The notes beneath the pieces were generated by a model, which had not been told where the DNA came from, did no database searches, and saw only the letters and a list, made by a program, of their open reading frames with translations. This document shows, in pieces, positions 1-6,608 of a stretch of DNA of 10,456 nucleotides. Position numbers and translations under genes: made by a program. The first letter of the stretch is position 1. Each line of letters opens with the position of its first letter. This DNA is from an uncultured Adlercreutzia sp. (GTDB lineage: Bacteria > Actinomycetota > Coriobacteriia > Coriobacteriales > Eggerthellaceae), in contig CABSMC010000080.1 in NCBI GenBank assembly GCA_902478715.1, positions 1 to 10,456 of the forward strand. Direction: 5' to 3'.

Positions 1-2333
1 AGAACTGTCCCAATACCGCTGCGGCCGGCACCATCGAGTGCAAGTTCTGGGGCCTCGGCGGCGACGGCACCGTGGGCGCGAACAAGAACTCCATCAAGAT
101 CATCGGCGACCACACCGACAAGTACGTTCAGGCCTACTTCCAGTACGACTCGAAGAAGACCGGCGGCGTGACCATCTCGCACCTGCGCTTCGGCGATAGC
201 CCCATCCGCAGCCCCTACTATGTGAACAAGGCCGACTTCGTGGCCTGCCACAATCCCTCCTACATTACCAAGGACTTCCCGATCGTGCGCGACGTGAAGC
301 CCGGCGGTGCCCTGCTCATCAACTGCCAGTGGACGGCAGACGAGCTGGAGGAGCACCTGTCGGCCGCGGCCAAGCGCTACATCGCCGAGAACGATATCAA
401 GCTCTACCTCATCAACGCCATCGACCTGGCCATCGAGATCGGCATGGGCAAGCGCACCAATACCATCCTGCAGTCCGCCTTCTTCACCCTGGCGAAGGTC
501 ATGCCGCAGGAGGAGGCCATCCAGTACATGAAGGATGCCGCCACGAAGTCCTACGCCAAGAAGGGCCAGGACATCGTGGACATGAATCACAAGGCCATCG
601 ACGCCGGCGCCACCGCCTTCGTGCAGGTTGACGTGCCCGAGGCGTGGAAGACAGCCGAGGATGCGCCGAAGGCTTCCGGCATCGAGGGCCGTCCCGAGAC
701 GGTCTCGCTCGTGGAGAACATCATGTTCCCCGTGGGCCGCATGGACGGCGACTCCCTGCCCGTGTCCGCGTTCGTCGGCTACGAAGACGGCCAGTTCCCG
801 CTGGGCGCCGCGGCCTTCGAGAAGCGCGGCGTGGCCGTGTCGGTGCCCGAGTGGACGCCCGACACCTGCATCCAGTGCAACCAGTGCGCGTTCGTGTGCC
901 CGCACGCCACCATCCGTCCCTTCGCGCTGACCGACGAGGAGCTGGCCGCGGCCCCGGCTCAGACCAAGCATGTTCCCGTCAAGGGCAAGGTGGGCGCCGA
1001 CATGCAGTACGTGCTGGCCGTCTCGCCGCTCGACTGCATGGGGTGCGGCCTGTGCGTCATCCAGTGCCCGACCGACTCGCTCACTATGAAGCCCATCGCC
1101 GATACGCTCGACGAGCAGCCGGTGTTCGATTACTGCGTGAGCAAGGTCGCCCGCAAGCCCGAGCTCGAGGGCACGTCGGTGAAGGCCAGCCAGTTCAAGC
1201 AGCCCCTGCTCGAGTTCTCCGGCTCCTGCGCCGGCTGCGCCCAGACCTCCTATGCCCGCCTGGTCACCCAGCTGTTCGGCGATCGCATGTACATCGCCAA
1301 CGCGACGGGTTGCTCCTCCATCTGGGGCGGTCCGGCAGCGACGTCGCCCTACACGGTGAACGCCGACGGCCACGGCCCGGCCTGGTCGAACTCGCTGTTC
1401 GAGGACAACGCCGAGCACGGCATGGGCATGCTGCTCGGCTACGAGGCCGTGCAGGACAAGGTCGTCGTTGATTCCGAGGCGCTCATCGAGTGCGGCGGTG
1501 CGGCCGGGGATCTGGCCGACGCGGCCCGCGCGTGGCTCGAGGCCCGTGCCGACGCCGAGGCCTCCAAGGCGGCGGCGGAGGCCTATGTGGCGGCCCTTTC
1601 GGCGGCGGCCGAGGGTACCGGCGAGGTGGCCGAGCTGGCGGCCGGCATCCTGGCCAACAAGGAATACCTGACCAAGAAGTCCGTGTGGATCTTCGGCGGC
1701 GACGGCTGGGCCTACGACATCGGCTACGGCGGACTCGACCACGTGCTCGCCTCCGGCAAGGACGTGAACGTGTTCGTGTTCGACACCGAGGTGTACTCCA
1801 ACACCGGCGGCCAGGCCTCGAAGGCCTCCAACCTCGGCCAGGTGGCGCAGTTCGCCGCCGCCGGCAAGGACGTGAAGAAGAAGTCGCTGGCCGAGATCGC
1901 CATGACCTACGGTTACGTATATGTGGCCCAGGTGGCCATGGGCGCCAACCTCAACCAGACCATCAAGGCCATCACCGAGGCCGAGGCCTACCCGGGCCCC
2001 TCGCTCATCATCGGCTACAGCCCCTGCGAGATGCACTCCATCAAGGGCGGCATGACCAACTGCCAGAACGAGATGAAGAAGGCCGTCGACTGCGGCTACT
2101 GGAACCTGCTGCGCTTCAACCCCGAGGGCGCTCCGGGCAAGAAGCTCGTCATCGACTCGAAGGATCCGGCTGAGGGCGAGTACCAGAACTTCCTCATGAA
2201 CGAGGCCCGCTACAGCCGCCTGACCCGCGAGTTCCCCGAGCGCGCCGAGGAGCTGTTCGCCGAGAACGAGCAGGCCGCCATGGCCCGCTGGTCGCACCTG
2301 CAGAAGCTCAAGGATCTCTACGCCGCCGAGTAG
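1..2333 (+). CDS. nifJ: Pyruvate:ferredoxin (flavodoxin) oxidoreductase, C-terminal part
   Basis: Cytoplasmic enzyme that oxidatively decarboxylates pyruvate with CoA to acetyl-CoA and CO2, passing electrons to ferredoxin or flavodoxin. The gene is cut by the window start; the first complete codon is at position 3 and 776 codons remain. The GTG at 72 is internal, since recognisable family sequence (ECKFWGLGGDGTVGANK) runs upstream of it. Counted from the codon at 3, two ferredoxin-type 4Fe-4S motifs lie at C289/C292/C295/C299 and C345/C348/C351/C355. The thiamine-diphosphate domain has GDGW at 566-569 and the NTGGQ motif near nucleotides 1800-1814. C409, C412, C437 and C687 match the proximal cluster ligands known from the Desulfovibrio africanus enzyme (812, 815, 840, 1071 there), with the same 3- and 25-residue spacing for the first three. 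By that offset about 400 N-terminal residues lie outside the window. No frameshift or missing key residue is visible. It ends at TAG, followed by its own terminator. Confidence 0.97.
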   Translation, partial: NCPNTAAAGTIECKFWGLGGDGTVGANKNSIKIIGDHTDKYVQAYFQYDSKKTGGVTISHLRFGDSPIRSPYYVNKADFVACHNPSYITKDFPIVRDVKPGGALLINCQWTADELEEHLSAAAKRYIAENDIKLYLINAIDLAIEIGMGKRTNTILQSAFFTLAKVMPQEEAIQYMKDAATKSYAKKGQDIVDMNHKAIDAGATAFVQVDVPEAWKTAEDAPKASGIEGRPETVSLVENIMFPVGRMDGDSLPVSAFVGYEDGQFPLGAAAFEKRGVAVSVPEWTPDTCIQCNQCAFVCPHATIRPFALTDEELAAAPAQTKHVPVKGKVGADMQYVLAVSPLDCMGCGLCVIQCPTDSLTMKPIADTLDEQPVFDYCVSKVARKPELEGTSVKASQFKQPLLEFSGSCAGCAQTSYARLVTQLFGDRMYIANATGCSSIWGGPAATSPYTVNADGHGPAWSNSLFEDNAEHGMGMLLGYEAVQDKVVVDSEALIECGGAAGDLADAARAWLEARADAEASKAAAEAYVAALSAAAEGTGEVAELAAGILANKEYLTKKSVWIFGGDGWAYDIGYGGLDHVLASGKDVNVFVFDTEVYSNTGGQASKASNLGQVAQFAAAGKDVKKKSLAEIAMTYGYVYVAQVAMGANLNQTIKAITEAEAYPGPSLIIGYSPCEMHSIKGGMTNCQNEMKKAVDCGYWNLLRFNPEGAPGKKLVIDSKDPAEGEYQNFLMNEARYSRLTREFPERAEELFAENEQAAMARWSHLQKLKDLYAAE

Positions 2334-2378
2334 CGCGAACGTACGCCAGAGCTTGTCGGCCGCCTTGAGCCGCAACCG

Positions 2379-2408
2379 AAAAGGGAGCCTCCGGGCTCCC
2401 TTTTCTTT
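2379..2408 (+). terminator. Intrinsic terminator of nifJ
   Basis: Perfect 11 bp stem (AAAAGGGAGCC, 2379-2389, with GGCTCCCTTTT, 2394-2404) closed by a TCCG tetraloop and followed by a T-rich tract TTTTCTTT (2401-2408). It lies 45 bp after the nifJ stop. The A/T outer part of the stem means it could also work weakly on the other strand. Confidence 0.93.
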
Positions 2409-2423
2409 GGTTGTCACCGCGTT

Positions 2424-2501
2424 TGCGATAGTAAGAGCGTCAACTGCGGCATCTCTGAGACAGCGAGATCGCGGCTGCGGCACTTCTGCGACAGCAAGAG
2501 C
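2424..2501. repeat. Three degenerate direct repeats, 31-32 bp period
   Basis: Units begin at 2424 (TGCGATAGTAAGAGCG), 2456 (TGAGACAGCGAGATCG) and 2487 (TGCGACAGCAAGAGCT). The first two units both continue into CTGCGGCA at the same distance. The spacing of 32 and 31 bp and the shared TGxGAxAGxxAGAxC core point to an eroded tandem duplication or an array of protein-binding sites. The repeats are too few and too diverged for a CRISPR array. Confidence 0.5.
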
Positions 2502-2576
2502 TGGTTTTCCCGATGCTCTTCTCTTGATTTGGAGCGTTTCAGCCTTTGGGGGTCTGTCGGTCAACTCAACCCTCGG

Positions 2577-2736
2577 TTTTTGCATGAGATCGACGGTTAT
2601 GAGCGTCTCGGGGGTGCGGACTCCAAATTGGCCAGCCGACACTTTCGCAAAACCCCAGGTCGTTAGTATTAGTTAGCCTCGTTATGAAAGATTCCCTCCA
2701 CTCGAGACGCTCATAAGCGGCGATCTCATGCAAAAA
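2577..2736. repeat. 160 bp element with 34 bp inverted arms
   Basis: The left arm (2577-2610, beginning TTTTTGCATGAGATCG and ending ATGAGCGTCTCG) is the reverse complement of the right arm (2703-2736) at 32 of 34 positions. The two mismatches are at left-arm positions 17 and 20. The 92 bp between the arms has no ORF; within it GGGGTGCG (2611-2618 region) and CGCAAAACCCC (2647-2656 region) can pair imperfectly as an inner stem. No target-site duplication is visible next to the T5/A5 ends. It could be a small non-autonomous transposable element, an intergenic palindromic repeat family, or a long RNA hairpin; the sequence alone does not decide. Confidence 0.8.
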
Positions 2737-2853
2737 GGAGGGGTTTCACTGACGAACGCAGCTACAAAATCTTCCTGAAGAACCCTCGGCAGCGTTTGTT
2801 ATGCAAGGAGCCGGGCGGCGCGTATGCTTTTCCCAGGGAAACAGGCAACGACG

Positions 2854-2860
2854 AAGGAGG
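2854..2860 (+). promoter_or_regulatory. Ribosome binding site deciding a GTG start
   Basis: AAGGAGG sits 6 nt before the GTG at 2867. The longer in-frame ATG at 2801 has no comparable site, and its extra 22 residues would add an arginine-rich stretch in front of an otherwise normal Tat signal. The GTG is therefore preferred. Confidence 0.85.
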
Positions 2861-2866
2861 GTTCCC

Positions 2867-4570
2867 GTGGAAAAGAACACGAACGCGATGGAAAAGGCCA
2901 GCTGCGCGATGGAAGATGCAGCGCCGATGGGCGAGGGCATCTCCCGGCGCTCGTTCCTCGGCCTTGGCGCCTTAGGCGCGGCGGGGCTGGCGGCCTTAGG
3001 GCTTGCCGGCTGTGCCCCTCAAGCGAACAATGCCGCGCAGGCCGGTTCGGCCGATGTGGCGGCCGAGGCGCCGACAGCGGAGGAGCTTCCCGCCGCCGAT
3101 ACCGAGGAGAGCTGTGACGTGGTCGTGGTGGGCCTGGGAACGAGCGGGCTGGTGGCGGCCTCTGCCGCGGCTAAGGAGGGCGCGAAGGTCATCGGCCTCG
3201 ATCGCTCGGCCTCCATGGGCGCCACGAATGCCGCGATGGTGTCTGGCGTGTGGGCCGTGGAATCCAGCCCCGAGCTTCAGTACGACAACCACCTGACCAC
3301 TAAGGATATGTTCGACTTCATCTGGACGTCGACTCACTACCAGACCAACGCCCCGCTTCTGCGCAATGTGCTGCCGGCCTCAGGCAAGGGCATCGATCTT
3401 ATGATCGAGGGCGGCGTGCCCTTCATGTTCGCTTTCGAGGGCGCTGACGAGAACACGCTTATGCTGAACCGCGGCGGTCACATTTATGCCACCAGTGGAG
3501 CGGAGCGCGCCGAGGCGCTGCAGGGCATGCTCGACAAGTTCGGCGTCGATTCCCGTTGGGATGCCGAGGTCACCAACCTGCTCATCGAGGACGGCGCTGT
3601 GGTGGGCGTGCGCTATGAAAGCGGATCTATCGTGACCGACGTGCGCGCGAGCAACGTCATCATCGCCACCGGCGGCTTTATTCAGAACGAGGGCATGCTG
3701 CGCGACTACTACTCCGGCTCGGTCATGTACGGCACGGGCAACCAGTACAACGACGGCGCGGGCATCAGGCTGGCCCAGTCGGCCGGTGCCCAGATGGGCA
3801 AGAACTTCAGCACCTCTATCAATGAATCCGGCGCCTGCAACATGAAGTCCGCCGACCGCTTCGTGAGCCTGTCGGATTGTAACGACACGCCGGTGTTCAG
3901 CCTGCCTTTGTTCGGCGGCCTCATGGTGAATAAGCACGGGTCGCGCTTCATGGACGAGGGCACCATGGCCAAGCACACCATGTACTGCGGCGAGCCGCTT
4001 CTGCGCGAGGGCGTATACTACATGGTGATCGACGACGGGCTCATCAACGAGCTGGCCACCACGCCTATTATGGACTTCATTTCCGAGGACGCTTTCGGCA
4101 ACATGGCGCCGGGCGTTCAGATGGGCTTCATGGACAAGACGCTGACCGCGCTTCCCAAAAAGGTTCAGCAGGGCATCGACGAGGGCTGGATTTGGAAGGC
4201 GGATTCGGCCGAGGCGCTGGCTGAGGCCTGCGGGATGGAGAACCTTGCCGACACCCTGGAGGCCTACAACGGCTATTGCGCCACTGGCGTGGACGAGGAA
4301 ATGTTCAAGGAGGCCCAATTCCTGCGCGCCGTGGACACCGGCTCGCTGTATGTAGTAGAGCTCGACATCGCGGCTTGGGTGACCTTGGGCGGCATCAAGA
4401 CTGACGGATACTGCCGCGCCGTGGATGCCGATGCCAATCCCATCCCTGGTCTGTTCGTGGCCGGCGTCGACGGCGATTTTTGGGCCGTTCCCTACTTCGA
4501 GGGCGGCTCGGCCCAGGGCTTCTGCGTGGGCTCCGGGTATCTTGCCGGGGTGACGGCCGCCCAGGGCTAA
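2867..4570 (+). CDS. Tat-exported FAD-dependent oxidoreductase, fumarate-reductase-like flavoprotein
   Basis: A 567-residue flavoprotein of the FAD-binding-2 (fumarate reductase/succinate dehydrogenase flavoprotein) superfamily, probably an exported reductase of unknown substrate. The N-terminus has a twin-arginine motif (SRRSFLGLG, R27-R28), a hydrophobic stretch and LAGC at 46-49, so it may be a Tat-exported lipoprotein; a 30-residue Ala/Glu-rich linker follows. The dinucleotide-binding fold starts at G89-x-G91-x-x-G94, with a second FAD motif ATGG at 267-270 and a C-terminal GLFVAG / EGGSAQGF segment near 546-552. There is no CxxCH haem motif and no FMN-binding domain, so electrons must come from another protein. 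Where flavocytochrome c fumarate reductases have GKRFVNE followed by TTRD, this protein has GSRFMDE (358-364) followed by TMAK, giving Ala368 at the catalytic Arg position. The GVHGANRLGG segment is also replaced. Fumarate is thus an unlikely substrate (alignment by eye, from memory). A terminator follows, then a LysR gene. Confidence 0.9.
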   Translation: MEKNTNAMEKASCAMEDAAPMGEGISRRSFLGLGALGAAGLAALGLAGCAPQANNAAQAGSADVAAEAPTAEELPAADTEESCDVVVVGLGTSGLVAASAAAKEGAKVIGLDRSASMGATNAAMVSGVWAVESSPELQYDNHLTTKDMFDFIWTSTHYQTNAPLLRNVLPASGKGIDLMIEGGVPFMFAFEGADENTLMLNRGGHIYATSGAERAEALQGMLDKFGVDSRWDAEVTNLLIEDGAVVGVRYESGSIVTDVRASNVIIATGGFIQNEGMLRDYYSGSVMYGTGNQYNDGAGIRLAQSAGAQMGKNFSTSINESGACNMKSADRFVSLSDCNDTPVFSLPLFGGLMVNKHGSRFMDEGTMAKHTMYCGEPLLREGVYYMVIDDGLINELATTPIMDFISEDAFGNMAPGVQMGFMDKTLTALPKKVQQGIDEGWIWKADSAEALAEACGMENLADTLEAYNGYCATGVDEEMFKEAQFLRAVDTGSLYVVELDIAAWVTLGGIKTDGYCRAVDADANPIPGLFVAGVDGDFWAVPYFEGGSAQGFCVGSGYLAGVTAAQG

Positions 4571-4660
4571 GAATCGGGGTCGTCTTGGCGGCAGTTGGTT
4601 TGCGCTCTTCCCGAGGGCGCGATCTGCGAACCAGCGCCGATTGCTATCGCCTCCCCACGG

Positions 4661-4692
4661 GCGGGCGCCGTTTGCGCGGCGTCCGCTCTTTT
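4661..4692 (+). terminator. Intrinsic terminator after the flavoprotein gene
   Basis: Ten-pair GC-rich stem, GCGGGCGCCG (4661-4670) with CGGCGTCCGC (4677-4686), including one G.U pair, around a TTTGCG loop, followed by TCTTTT (4687-4692). It lies 90 bp after the flavoprotein stop and before the LysR start. The T-tract is short, so termination may be incomplete. Confidence 0.7.
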
Positions 4693-4704
4693 GCGCGCTG
4701 GAAA

Positions 4705-4733
4705 TCGGTTTACTAGCCGCTTTGGGGTATGAT
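4705..4733 (+). promoter_or_regulatory. Possible promoter of the LysR gene
   Basis: TATGAT (4728-4733) is a good -10 box 25 bp before the ATG. The hexamer 17 bp upstream (TCGGTT, 4705-4710) is a poor -35, so activity would be weak or dependent on an activator. It lies downstream of the hairpin terminator, which suggests the LysR gene can be transcribed separately from the flavoprotein gene. Confidence 0.35.
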
Positions 4734-4758
4734 GGGGACAAGGGAAAGGGGAGCAGCG

Positions 4759-5487
4759 ATGGATGTGCGGCAAATTGAGTATTTCGTTCTGGCGGCAAAG
4801 GCCGGCTCGTTCTCTGCAGCGGCGAAGAGCGCCTTCGTCACTCAACAAACGTTGTCGGCTTCAGTGGCGTCCCTTGAAGGCGAGGTGAAGACGCCGTTAT
4901 TCCATCGCCGGCGTCAGGGTATCGAGTTGACCGACTTCGGCGCCCGCTTTCTGCCGAAGTGCGAGCGCGTTCTGGAAGCCGTGCGGGAAGCTGAGGGGTT
5001 TGCCCTCCAGTGGCATGAGAGCACGCGCCATACGGCCACTTTTGCCTACGCCACCGCAAGCTTGCGGGAAAGCGGCCCCGGTTTCACCCTGGCGACCCTG
5101 CGAGGGTTCCGTGCCTCCTACGACGATGCGGATCTGCGGCTGTTCGAGTTGACGAGTGATGCTTGCCTGAAGGCGTTGGAGCGCGGGACAGTGGATATGG
5201 CGTTGGTTGCGGGTCGTCCCGATTCTGCGGTGTTCGAATTCACGCCCCGTTACGTCCCCGTCCCCTTTAGTTTGGAAGCAGCTCAGGAATTCGTACGATC
5301 GGGCCAGGGTGTCGATTTCTCGCCAGCGCACAATGCCGAAAGACCTCATGAGGGAATTGCCTATCGGCCCCTTGCGAGTGAAGATGATTTCACGCTCACT
5401 CTTGGGCTGGCCACTAAGCTCGGCGTTCCGGAAAAGCCCCTTGTGGCCGCTCTTAAAGAGGCCATTGTTCAAGCCGTTTCCGCGTAA
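4759..5487 (+). CDS. LysR-family transcriptional regulator with shortened effector domain
   Basis: DNA-binding regulator, 242 residues from the ATG at 4759, chosen because GGGGAG precedes it by a few bases and because MDVRQIEYF is the usual start of the family; an ATG at 4729 would add ten residues. Residues 1-60 form the winged helix-turn-helix (SFSAAAKSAFVTQQTLS, then PLFHRRRQGIELTDFGARFL), followed by the linker helix. The effector part begins normally and reaches GTVDMALVAGRPD (144-155), then passes from YVPVP (165-169) straight to SLEAAQEFVRSGQGVDFSP, which normally lies far downstream. Roughly 50-60 residues, most of the second effector subdomain, appear to be missing in frame; family members are usually about 290-310 residues. 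The DNA-binding half looks intact, so it may bind DNA without normal ligand control, or be a decaying gene. Its position 188 bp downstream of the flavoprotein gene suggests that gene as the target, but this is inference. Confidence 0.9.
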   Translation: MDVRQIEYFVLAAKAGSFSAAAKSAFVTQQTLSASVASLEGEVKTPLFHRRRQGIELTDFGARFLPKCERVLEAVREAEGFALQWHESTRHTATFAYATASLRESGPGFTLATLRGFRASYDDADLRLFELTSDACLKALERGTVDMALVAGRPDSAVFEFTPRYVPVPFSLEAAQEFVRSGQGVDFSPAHNAERPHEGIAYRPLASEDDFTLTLGLATKLGVPEKPLVAALKEAIVQAVSA

Positions 5488-5574
5488 GCAGTCGCGGTTT
5501 TCTGCGTGAGGCATATTTTGGAGAAAAACTAGCCGTTTTAGATACAGTAGTGATTTCAGACTGGTGGTTTGACG

Positions 5575-6288
5575 CTAAGCTGCAACGGTCTCCAGGTCGA
5601 GGTCGGGGGTTGCGGGGGCGGCCTCGGCGCGGTGGTCGGCGGCGGCCTTGCGAAGGCGCAGGATGACGTAGGCGCCCATGACGATGGAGTACACGGCGAT
5701 GCTCAGCACGGCCACGCCGTTGCCGGCCGCCGCGCTCGGCATGAGCAGCAGCGCCAGGTGCACGTAGGTGAGCACGTAGAAGGGGTAGGCGAGCCGCTGC
5801 ACGCGCTTCCAGCTGGCCGCCTTCATGGCGTGCTTCACGCGCTGGGCCGACGTGGCCCACAGCACCGCCATGAGCGCGGTGATCAGCGCCGCGAGCCCCA
5901 GGGAGAAGGCGAGGTTGCCCGAAAAGGCGCTCGCGAGGCGCGGGATGTAGGACGCCCCATAGAAGGCGATGTGGCCCACGGCGAAGATGCAGGCGAGGAT
6001 GGACAGCTGCCGGCGAATGGGCATGAGGTGAGTGCGCAGGGGGTTCTTCTCGCCGAGCACGCCCACGAACATCACGATGGAGAATAGCAGAAACGCCAGG
6101 GCGCACCGCTGCATGAGCGGCTGGAAGTACGACCACACCTCGTTGCGCACGCCGGTGGCCGACCCCCAGAAGTACAGCCCGAGAAGCGCGACGGCACCCA
6201 AGTAGAAGGGCACGGGGTATTTCTTGAGGGGCTTGGCGCACAGCCAGATGAGCGCGAAGGAAACGACAAGGGCGATGACAAATCTCAT
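5575..6288 (-). CDS. Ferric-reductase-like / MsrQ-like membrane cytochrome b protein
   Basis: A 237-residue integral membrane protein resembling the ferric-reductase-like transmembrane domain and MsrQ family, which carry b-type haem and pass electrons across the membrane. The start at 6288 is set by AAGGAGG just upstream (complement of 6293-6299); the frame is open 36 codons further but without a ribosome site. I count six or seven hydrophobic segments, at about 3-18, 28-42, 60-78, 94-112, 122-146, 166-183 and 192-210. H106 (in CIFAVGHIAFYG, after RR at 92-93) and H177 (YVHLALLL) are the likely haem ligands. At WKRVQRLAY (160-168) the residue Gln165 stands where MsrQ relatives usually have His, so probably fewer haems are bound (family pattern from memory). 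The C-terminus is a short charged, Ala/Pro-rich cytoplasmic tail. It is convergent with the LysR gene. It could supply electrons to the exported flavoprotein nearby; this is inferred from the neighbourhood only. Confidence 0.82.
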   Translation of the reverse strand: MRFVIALVVSFALIWLCAKPLKKYPVPFYLGAVALLGLYFWGSATGVRNEVWSYFQPLMQRCALAFLLFSIVMFVGVLGEKNPLRTHLMPIRRQLSILACIFAVGHIAFYGASYIPRLASAFSGNLAFSLGLAALITALMAVLWATSAQRVKHAMKAASWKRVQRLAYPFYVLTYVHLALLLMPSAAAGNGVAVLSIAVYSIVMGAYVILRLRKAAADHRAEAAPATPDLDLETVAA

Positions 6289-6304
6289 GAGGCCTCCTTG
6301 GGTC

Positions 6305-6322
6305 GTTCGATCAGGATCGAAC
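6305..6322. promoter_or_regulatory. Perfect palindrome GTTCGATC-AG-GATCGAAC, probable operator
   Basis: Eight-base arms match perfectly around a 2 bp centre. It lies between the minus-strand -10 box (6341-6346) and the start codon at 6288, so a protein bound here would block transcription of the cytochrome b gene. It could also form a small RNA hairpin in the leader. The order GTTC...GAAC is opposite to the GAAC...GTTC order of Gram-positive LexA sites, so a LexA box is not indicated. Confidence 0.65.
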
Positions 6323-6340
6323 TTTTCTCTTCCGATTGTC

Positions 6341-6369
6341 ACAGTAGCATGGGATAGGATTTTTCTCAA
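6341..6369 (-). promoter_or_regulatory. Promoter of the cytochrome b gene
   Basis: On the minus strand, TTGAGA (complement of 6364-6369) is followed after 17 bp by TACTGT (complement of 6341-6346). A TGC directly before the -10 gives an extended -10 (TGCTACTGT). Transcription would start near 6334, giving a leader of about 45 nt that contains the palindrome. Confidence 0.6.
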
Positions 6370-6454
6370 CACAACATTGGGCATTTCCGTCAACAAGTAG
6401 GCTGATTGGACGAGGGAAGAGGAGGGGGAAGGAAAGGGGCGGAGAACCTGGAAT

Positions 6455-6560
6455 ATGACACTTTTAAATACGTGGCACTAAGTGATGTAGAAAATAGTGC
6501 GTCAAGGAGACCTGGAAAAATATATTCTCAAGATAGATAGACGAGTTTCGAAAGTGTCAT
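6455..6560. repeat. Spaced inverted repeat ATGACACTTT / AAAGTGTCAT
   Basis: A perfect 10 bp inverted repeat has arms at 6455-6464 and 6551-6560, 86 bp apart. The right arm shares its last base with the TTGACT -35 box of the molybdoenzyme promoter. The spacing is close to eight helical turns, so both arms would lie on the same DNA face and could be bound by a looping regulator. Confidence 0.5.
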
Positions 6561-6588
6561 TGACTGTCCTACGGCAGCATGATAGTAT
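6560..6588 (+). promoter_or_regulatory. Sigma-70-type promoter of the molybdoenzyme operon
   Basis: TTGACT (6560-6565), a 17 bp spacer and TAGTAT (6583-6588) form the best promoter in the window. Transcription would start near 6595, leaving a leader of about 117 nt before the ATG at 6712. It is flanked by the spaced inverted repeat upstream and by a dyad over the -10 and start point, so control by a dedicated regulator is likely. Confidence 0.75.
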
Positions 6589-6608
6589 GCGGCTTGTAGC
6601 CGTCATAC
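6585..6608. promoter_or_regulatory. Dyad over the -10 and transcription start, possible operator
   Basis: GTATGCGGCT (6585-6594) pairs with AGCCG-T-CATAC (6598-6608) with one unpaired T, around a 3 nt centre. Wider out, GTCCTA (6566-6571) and TAGGAC (6614-6619) form a second, coaxial pair of arms. This position fits repressor binding; as the dyad begins inside the -10, only part would be transcribed. Confidence 0.5.

Larger units (their letters stand above)
2409..2866. other. Non-coding region between nifJ and the flavoprotein gene
   Basis: This 458 bp stretch has no ORF with a convincing ribosome binding site or recognisable protein. Open frames here (for example from 2353 and, on the minus strand, from 2940) give low-complexity translations with no family resemblance. 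What it does hold is a set of three degenerate direct repeats (2424-2501), a long inverted repeat (2577-2736) and the ribosome binding site of the flavoprotein gene. I could not find a convincing sigma-70 promoter for the flavoprotein gene: TAGTAT at 2664 and TTATGA at 2682, both inside the inverted-repeat loop, lack a good -35 at the right distance. Confidence 0.7.

Noticed and set aside
1497..1680. An alanine-rich insertion in the oxidoreductase as a possible inserted domain
   Set aside because: A variable helical segment precedes the GDGW motif in many members of the family, so this is within normal variation.
2424..2501. A CRISPR array
   Set aside because: The repeats are only about 16 bp in their core, differ from each other, and the intervening parts of units one and two also match; no cas gene is present.
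2638..2647. GACACTTTCG shared between the inverted-repeat loop and the region before the molybdoenzyme promoter (minus strand 6549-6558)
   Set aside because: A shared 10-mer is expected by chance many times within 10 kb; the flanking bases differ.
2801..2866. An upstream ATG start for the flavoprotein gene
   Set aside because: It has no good ribosome site at the right distance and adds 22 arginine-rich residues, while the GTG at 2867 has AAGGAGG 6 nt upstream.
3380..4798. A 472-codon open frame on the minus strand
   Set aside because: It lies fully antisense to the flavoprotein gene, has a low-complexity His/Ala/Gly-rich translation and no ribosome site; long antisense frames are expected in GC-rich genes.
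5525..5539. AAAAC-GTTTT hairpin between the convergent LysR and cytochrome b genes
   Set aside because: Only five A/T-rich pairs and no good T-run on either strand; too weak to call a terminator.
6305..6322. A LexA (SOS) box
   Set aside because: Gram-positive LexA sites have GAAC to the left and GTTC to the right; this palindrome has the reverse order.
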